In this document: positions 59,445-64,000 of the stretch, one piece after another
How positions within the stretch are numbered: the stretch's first letter is position 1
Layout of the letters: each line of letters opens with the position of its first letter
Assembly (NCBI GenBank): GCA_943370215.1
Contig: CALRQC020000011.1
Coordinates: 1 to 64,000, forward strand
Direction of reading: 5' to 3'
DNA length: 64,000 nt
Origin: Niveispirillum sp943370215
GTDB lineage: Bacteria; Pseudomonadota; Alphaproteobacteria; Azospirillales; Azospirillaceae
Notes under the pieces: model-generated
Seen by the model: only the letters and a program-made list of their open reading frames with translations
Databases searched by the model: none
Told to the model about the DNA's origin: nothing
Made by a program: the position numbers and the translations under genes

Positions 59445-61052
59445 TCACATCCGGAACACGCCGAACTTCGCCGGCGGAATGGGCGCGTTCAGCGCCGCCG
59501 AGAGGGACAGGCCCAGCACGTTACGCGTATCGGCAGGGTCGATGATGCCATCATCCCACAGCCGGGCAGAGGCGTAGTAGGGGTGGCCCTGGCGTTCATA
59601 TTGCTCCCGGATCGGGGATTTGAACGCCTCTTCCTCGTCGGCACTCCAGTCCCGGCCCTGCGCCTCCAGCCCGTCGCGGCGCACGGTGGCCAGCACATTG
59701 GCCGCCTGCTCCCCCCCCATCACAGAGATACGGGCATTGGGCCACATGAACAGGAGGCGCGGGTTGAAGGCGCGACCGCACATGCCGTAATTGCCCGCCC
59801 CGAAACTGCCGCCGATGATCAGGGTCAGTTTCGGCACATTGGCGCAGGCCACCGCCGTCACCAGCTTGGCGCCATCCTTGGCGATGCCGGCATTCTCATA
59901 TTTCCGGCCCACCATGAAACCGGTGATGTTCTGCAAGAACAGCAGCGGGATTTTGCGCTGGCAGCAGAGTTCGATGAAATGGGCACCCTTCACGGCACTT
60001 TCGCTGAACAGGATGCCGTTATTGGCGATGATGCCGACCGGCATCCCCCACAGCCGGGCAAAGCCGCAGACCAGTGTGGTGCCATAATTGGCCTTGAACT
60101 CATCCAGTTCAGAGCCATCGACGATGCGGGCGATGATCTCCCGCACATCATAGGGTTTGCGGGTATCGGTGGGGATGATGCCGTACAGGTCTTCCGCCGG
60201 ATAAAGCGGTTCGCGCACCGGCCTGATATCCATCTCCGGCTGCTTCACCCGGTTCAGGTTGCCGACAATGCGCCGCGCGATGCCCAACGCGTGGCCGTCA
60301 TCGCTGGCCAGATGGTCGGCCACGCCGGAGATGCGGGTGTGAACGTCGCCGCCACCCAGATCCTCCGCCGACACCACCTCCCCCGTCGCCGCCTTCACCA
60401 GGGGCGGGCCGCCCAGAAAGATGGTGCCCTGGTTCTTCACAATGATGCTTTCATCCGCCATGGCCGGCACATAGGCCCCGCCCGCCGTGCAGGAACCCAT
60501 CACCACGGCGATCTGCGGCACACCATTGGCCGATAGCGTGGCCTGATTATAGAAGATGCGACCGAAATGGTCGCGGTCGGGAAACACCTCATCCTGATTG
60601 GGCAGGTTGGCCCCGCCGCTATCCACCAGATAGACGCAAGGCAGGTTGTTTTCCCGGGCAATATCCTGGGCGCGCAGGTGTTTTTTCACCGTCAGCGGGT
60701 AATAGGTGCCACCCTTTACCGTCGCATCATTGGCGACGATGACGCATTCCTGACCGCTGACCCGCCCGATGCCGGTGATGATGCCGGCGGCGGGCACATC
60801 ATCGGCATAAACTTGGTACGCCGCCAACTGGCTGAATTCCAGGAAGGGCGTACCGGGGTCCAGCAATGTGCGCACCCGGTCACGCGGGGAGAGCTTGCCG
60901 CGCGCCAGATGCTTGGCCATGGCTTTCTCCCCCCCGCCTTGGGCGATGCGGGCAACAGTGGCGCGCAGATCATCCACCTGGGCGCGCATCGCGGCGGTGT
61001 TTTCCGCAAAGGCCGGGCTGCGCGGGTCGATGGCGGTGGGGAGGATGGGCAT
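59445..61052 (-). CDS. liuB: Methylcrotonyl-CoA carboxylase carboxyltransferase subunit
   Basis: The beta subunit (535 residues) transfers carboxyl from biotin to 3-methylcrotonyl-CoA. Typical segments are ARGKLSPRDRVRTLLDPGTP, YLVDSGGANLPNQDEVFPDR, VMGSCTAGGAYVPAMADES, FLGGPPLVKAATGE and GGSFGAGNYGMCGRAFNPR. SGGANLP and the QDEVFPDRDHFGR run are characteristic of MCC beta, not of propionyl-CoA carboxylase. It is separated from the dehydrogenase gene upstream by a palindromic repeat and from liuC by a few bases. Confidence 0.97.
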   Translation of the reverse strand: MPILPTAIDPRSPAFAENTAAMRAQVDDLRATVARIAQGGGEKAMAKHLARGKLSPRDRVRTLLDPGTPFLEFSQLAAYQVYADDVPAAGIITGIGRVSGQECVIVANDATVKGGTYYPLTVKKHLRAQDIARENNLPCVYLVDSGGANLPNQDEVFPDRDHFGRIFYNQATLSANGVPQIAVVMGSCTAGGAYVPAMADESIIVKNQGTIFLGGPPLVKAATGEVVSAEDLGGGDVHTRISGVADHLASDDGHALGIARRIVGNLNRVKQPEMDIRPVREPLYPAEDLYGIIPTDTRKPYDVREIIARIVDGSELDEFKANYGTTLVCGFARLWGMPVGIIANNGILFSESAVKGAHFIELCCQRKIPLLFLQNITGFMVGRKYENAGIAKDGAKLVTAVACANVPKLTLIIGGSFGAGNYGMCGRAFNPRLLFMWPNARISVMGGEQAANVLATVRRDGLEAQGRDWSADEEEAFKSPIREQYERQGHPYYASARLWDDGIIDPADTRNVLGLSLSAALNAPIPPAKFGVFRM

Positions 61053-61085
61053 GGGGGCCTCGCAATGACCGCGCTTGCCTTTTTC

Positions 61086-61174
61086 CCACCGTCACCCCGG
61101 CGTAGGCCGGGGTCCAGCATCGTAGGGCACAGCGCTTGTGAACTGGACCCCGGCCTACGCCGGGGTGACGGTGG
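61086..61174. repeat. Palindromic intergenic repeat, copy 4 (compensated variant)
   Basis: Inverted arms run from 61086 and to 61174 around a dissimilar centre. The arm core is CCCCGGCGTAGGCCGGGG, where the other copies have GAAG in the loop, and the opposite arm changes in step (CCTACG in place of CCTTCG). It lies between liuA and liuB within the operon, so it will be transcribed. Confidence 0.95.
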
Positions 61175-61195
61175 AAAAGGTGGGAACCGCCACCC

Positions 61196-62368
61196 TCAAG
61201 CCGTTTCCTTAAACAGCTCCCGCCCGATCAACATCCGGCGGATTTCGCTGGTGCCGGCGCCGATCTCATACAGCTTGGCGTCACGCAGCAGCCGGCCGGT
61301 GGCGTAATCATTGATATAGCCATTGCCACCGAGAATCTGGATCGCATCCAGCGCCACCTGGGTGGCCTTTTCCGCCGCCAGCAGGATGGCCCCCGCAGCA
61401 TCCTTGCGGGTGATGCGCTTGGCATCCGCCGCCCGGCCCACGGCATAGACATAGGCGCGGCAGGAATTCAGCGCGACATACATGTCCGCCACCTTGCCCT
61501 GGATCAGTTGGAACTCACCAATCGGCTGGCCGAACTGCTGGCGTTCATGGATATAGGGCACGACGATATCCAAGGCCGCCTGCATGATGCCCAGCGGCCC
61601 CGCCGCCAGCACCGCGCGTTCATAATCCAGGCCGGACATCAGCACCCGCACGCCGCCATTCACCTGGCCCAGCACATTCTCTTCCGGGATTTCGCAATCC
61701 TGGAAGACCAGCTCGCCCGTGTGGCTGCCGCGCATCCCCAGCTTGTCCAGCTTCTGCGCACAGGAGAAACCTTTGAAATTCTTTTCCACCAGAAAGGCGG
61801 TGATGCCCTTCGGCCCGGCCGCCGGGTCGGTCTTGGCATATACCACCAGCACATCGGCATCCGGGCCGTTGGTGATCCACATCTTGGTGCCGTTCAGCAC
61901 ATAGCGGTCACCCTGCTTGTCGGCCCGCAGCTTCATGGACACCACGTCCGATCCCGCCCCCGGCTCGCTCATCGCCAGTGCCCCGATGAAATCGCCGCTG
62001 ACCAGCTTGGGCAGATAGCGCGCCTTCTGGTCCGCATTGCCATTCAGGCGGATCTGGTTGACGCAGAGGTTGGAATGCGCGCCGTAGGACAGGCCGACGG
62101 AGGCCGAGGCGCGGGAGATTTCCTCCAGCGCCACCATATGCTCCACATAGCCCATGGCGGCGCCGCCATATTCCTCCTCCACCGTCACGCCCAGCACGCC
62201 CAGATCGCCCATCTTCTTCCACAGATCCATGGGGAACTGGTCGGTGCGGTCGATCTCCGCCGCGCGCGGTGCAATCTCATTACCGGCGAAGGCGGAGACG
62301 GCGTCGCGCAGCGCATCCGCCGTTTCGCCAAGACCGAAATCGAACGGGGCAAGGCTGTTGCGCAGCAT
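61196..62368 (-). CDS. liuA: Isovaleryl-CoA dehydrogenase
   Basis: This FAD-dependent acyl-CoA dehydrogenase (390 residues) oxidises isovaleryl-CoA to 3-methylcrotonyl-CoA, the first committed step of the leucine pathway here. It has YGAHSNLCVNQI, ALAMSEPGAGSDVVSMKLRA, KMWITNGPDADVLVVYAKT and the C-terminal LYEIGAGTSEIRRMLIGREL. The glutamate in GLDYERAVLAAGP lies where isovaleryl-CoA dehydrogenases carry their catalytic base, while the usual position has glycine (EIGAG). GGAGG precedes ATG 62368. It is the first gene of the operon and is divergent from a TetR gene. Confidence 0.95.
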   Translation of the reverse strand: MLRNSLAPFDFGLGETADALRDAVSAFAGNEIAPRAAEIDRTDQFPMDLWKKMGDLGVLGVTVEEEYGGAAMGYVEHMVALEEISRASASVGLSYGAHSNLCVNQIRLNGNADQKARYLPKLVSGDFIGALAMSEPGAGSDVVSMKLRADKQGDRYVLNGTKMWITNGPDADVLVVYAKTDPAAGPKGITAFLVEKNFKGFSCAQKLDKLGMRGSHTGELVFQDCEIPEENVLGQVNGGVRVLMSGLDYERAVLAAGPLGIMQAALDIVVPYIHERQQFGQPIGEFQLIQGKVADMYVALNSCRAYVYAVGRAADAKRITRKDAAGAILLAAEKATQVALDAIQILGGNGYINDYATGRLLRDAKLYEIGAGTSEIRRMLIGRELFKETA

Positions 62369-62399
62369 GGGCGTTTCCTCCATTTATGGCTTCTTATAG

Positions 62400-62415
62400 A
62401 AACGGTCATACGTTT
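62400..62415. promoter_or_regulatory. Candidate operator between liuA and the TetR gene
   Basis: AAACG (62400-62404) and CGTTT (62411-62415) form an inverted repeat with a 6-base gap, set in an AT-rich patch about 32 bases before liuA and 127 before the TetR gene. It is a plausible TetR-family dyad, but short. Confidence 0.4.
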
Positions 62416-62541
62416 TTTTAATGGCCAAATCAACCAGCATCCGCGCGGGTCTCAACCCGTCGGCAATGCGCGCATAGGGCTTGACCGCAGCACCCCCGGC
62501 GGCCGATGAAAGCCACCCGAACGAACAACAGGAGCAACCCC

Positions 62542-63135
62542 ATGGCCCGTACCGCCGGCAGCCACGGCCCCCGGACCATGGAGGCCATCCGCAAGGCGGC
62601 CCTGACGCTGATTTTCAAGAAGGGTTATGAGGCGCTGACCTTGCGGGAACTGGCTGATGCCGTGGGCATCCAGCCCGGTTCGCTCTATAATCATGTGCGC
62701 AACAAACAGGATATCCTGTTTGATCTGGTGCAGGAGCATATGACGGTGTTGCTGGCGGAAGCAAAGGCCGCCATCCCGCCCGGCCAGTCACCAAAGGCAC
62801 AGTTGGAAGGTTTCATCACCTTCCATGTGCTCTATCACATCACAAGGCGCGAGCAGGTTTTCATCGCCAATTCGGAACTGCGCAGCCTGGAGCCCGCCAA
62901 CCATGCCACCATTGTGGGTTTGCGGCGGGACTATGAAGGGCTGCTGATCGATATCCTGCGCCGGGGGCGGGAGGATGGCAGTTTACGGGCGGATGAACCG
63001 ACCATCACCGCCTATGCCATCCTCTCCATGCTGACCGGTATCTGCACTTGGTACCAGCCGGGGGGGCGCAAAAGTGCCGAACAGTTGGTGGCCCTGCACC
63101 GTGACCTTATCCTGTCCGGCATTGCCACCCGCTGA
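62542..63135 (+). CDS. TetR-family transcriptional regulator
   Basis: The 197-residue regulator has an N-terminal helix-turn-helix (YEALTLRELADAVGIQPGSL, then YNHVRNKQDILFDLVQEHM). A helical ligand-binding domain with REQVFIANSELRSLEP follows. AGGAG lies 7 bases before ATG 62542. A longer start at 62506 has no comparable site. It is divergent from the isovaleryl-CoA dehydrogenase operon and most likely represses it until an acyl-CoA intermediate binds, as TetR regulators of fatty and branched-chain acid pathways do. Ligand and site are inferred. Confidence 0.92.
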   Translation: MARTAGSHGPRTMEAIRKAALTLIFKKGYEALTLRELADAVGIQPGSLYNHVRNKQDILFDLVQEHMTVLLAEAKAAIPPGQSPKAQLEGFITFHVLYHITRREQVFIANSELRSLEPANHATIVGLRRDYEGLLIDILRRGREDGSLRADEPTITAYAILSMLTGICTWYQPGGRKSAEQLVALHRDLILSGIATR

Positions 63136-63147
63136 ACAGCCGGGCCG

Positions 63148-64000
63148 TCAGGCCGCCTGTTCCCCCGCATGTTCCACATCGCTCAGGAACTTCGCCACCT
63201 CGTCCCGCAACTGATCGGCCTGTTCGGATAGGGAACCCGCCGCCCCATGCAACTGGGTGGAGGCGCTGAGGGTGAAGTGCGTCCCCTCCCGCACCACGGC
63301 GATATTGTCCGACACTTCCGATGTACGCCGCGCCGCCTCATGTACATTGCGGCTGATTTCTGCCGTGGCAGCGGCCTGCTGGGTGACCGCACTGGCGATG
63401 GTGCCGGAATTCTGACCGATCCGGTCGATGATGTCGGCAATCTCCGCCATCATGGCGGCGGCATCACCGGCCGCATCTTGCACCGCACGGGCCTGACCGG
63501 CAATATCGTCGGTGGCCTTGGCCGTCTGGTTGGCAAGGCTTTTCACTTCCGATGCCACCACGGCAAAGCCCTTGCCGGCCTCCCCTGCCCGCGCCGCCTC
63601 GATGGTGGCATTCAGTGCCAGCAGGTTGGTCTGGGCGGCAATGTCGGCGATCAGCCCCACCACACCCTGCACGCTTTCCACCACCTGGGCCAACTCGGCT
63701 ACGGTGCTGCGGGCCTGATGCGCCTTTTCCACCGCCTGCCCCGTAATGCTGGAGGTGATTTCCACCTGCCGGCCGATTTCGGAGCTGGAAGCGGTCAGTT
63801 CCTCTGTCGCGGCGGCGACAGTGCCCACATTGTCGCGGGCAATATGCGCCCCTTCGGCCACCAGTTCCGACCGTTCGCCGGTTTCCCGCGCCTGATCGCG
63901 CAGCCCGCCCGATGTCGCCTCCAACTGGGCAGCCGCCGAGGCGACGGTGCCCAGCCGGTTGGAAACGCGGTCCTTGAACTGGGCCATCAACCGCTCCAGC
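63148..64000 (-). CDS. Methyl-accepting chemotaxis protein, C-terminal part (gene continues past window)
   Basis: The frame is open through the right edge of the window, so about 283 C-terminal residues are visible. The signalling domain is complete. The hairpin tip reads VVGLIADIAAQTNLLALNAT, then IEAARAGEAGKGFAVVASEV and KSLANQTAKATDDIAGQ, which binds CheA and CheW. Flanking methylation helices include TVAAATEELTASSSEIGRQV. The sensor and membrane part lie outside the window. No CheR-tethering pentapeptide is seen at the C-terminus (ends EHAGEQAA). It converges with the TetR gene. Confidence 0.95.
   Translation of the reverse strand, partial: LERLMAQFKDRVSNRLGTVASAAAQLEATSGGLRDQARETGERSELVAEGAHIARDNVGTVAAATEELTASSSEIGRQVEITSSITGQAVEKAHQARSTVAELAQVVESVQGVVGLIADIAAQTNLLALNATIEAARAGEAGKGFAVVASEVKSLANQTAKATDDIAGQARAVQDAAGDAAAMMAEIADIIDRIGQNSGTIASAVTQQAAATAEISRNVHEAARRTSEVSDNIAVVREGTHFTLSASTQLHGAAGSLSEQADQLRDEVAKFLSDVEHAGEQAA

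Overview
The window is high-GC DNA (about two thirds G+C by eye) with the gene content of a free-living alphaproteobacterium. The evidence is a RecA C-terminus, a serS-surE-pcm-nlpD block, a Xanthomonas/Caulobacter-type TonB receptor locus, norCBQD and a leucine-degradation operon. A Rhodospirillales/Azospirillaceae host (Niveispirillum- or Azospirillum-like) is my best guess, but that is an inference. No tRNA, rRNA, CRISPR array or transposase was seen.

Layout. 1-2.8 kb: end of recA, a hairpin-rich gap, a small unknown gene, then a tandem glycine riboswitch driving L-serine dehydratase (sdaA). 2.85-6.86 kb: a minus-strand operon of two phosphoribosyltransferase-like proteins, a HAD phosphatase and a CitE-like lyase. 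This matches the predicted nucleoside-like metabolite module usually tied to tellurite/stress (Ter) genes, but no Ter gene is present here. A very AT-rich 250-bp segment lies upstream of it. 7.3-11.7 kb: a COG5610-type HAD protein and a CgeB-like glycosyltransferase, convergent. 11.9-15.1 kb: molybdopterin adenylyltransferase, a TonB receptor and a DUF2946 protein. 15.1-22 kb: norCBQD behind an FNR/NnrR-type box, a DUF1858 gene whose ribosome binding site lies in a hairpin, and msrPQ. Together these look like nitric-oxide and oxidative stress defence. 22.2-24.8 kb: an esterase, a DUF2189 membrane protein and an AraC regulator.

25-34.6 kb: a carbohydrate-utilisation locus. It has a LacI regulator, a LacI-type operator overlapping a promoter, a large TonB receptor, a flavin-dependent halogenase homologue with its catalytic residues intact, a GH3 beta-glucosidase and a GH30 glucosylceramidase-like enzyme. 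The likely logic is uptake of a beta-glucoside across the outer membrane and exo-hydrolysis in the periplasm, de-repressed by the sugar. 34.6-41 kb: two winged-helix/NTPase regulators flank a chloroperoxidase-like hydrolase, and the second is translationally coupled to an orphan oligopeptide-binding protein. 41-49.7 kb: MipA, an M20 amidohydrolase, a PrcB-like lipoprotein, small unknown proteins, a phytase-like lipoprotein, then serS-surE-pcm-nlpD. 49.7-56.3 kb: porin, exporter and DoxX genes, an exported amidohydrolase with a Cys/His-rich tail, XapX and a YcaC-like hydrolase. 56.7-63.1 kb: leucine/isovalerate degradation (liuA, B, C, D) with a divergent TetR regulator. The window ends inside a chemoreceptor gene.

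A palindromic repeat of about 85-89 bp occurs four times in intergenic gaps (30.7, 53.0, 55.5 and 61.1 kb). One copy carries matched substitutions in both arms. All functional statements rest on reading motifs by eye. No database search was run.
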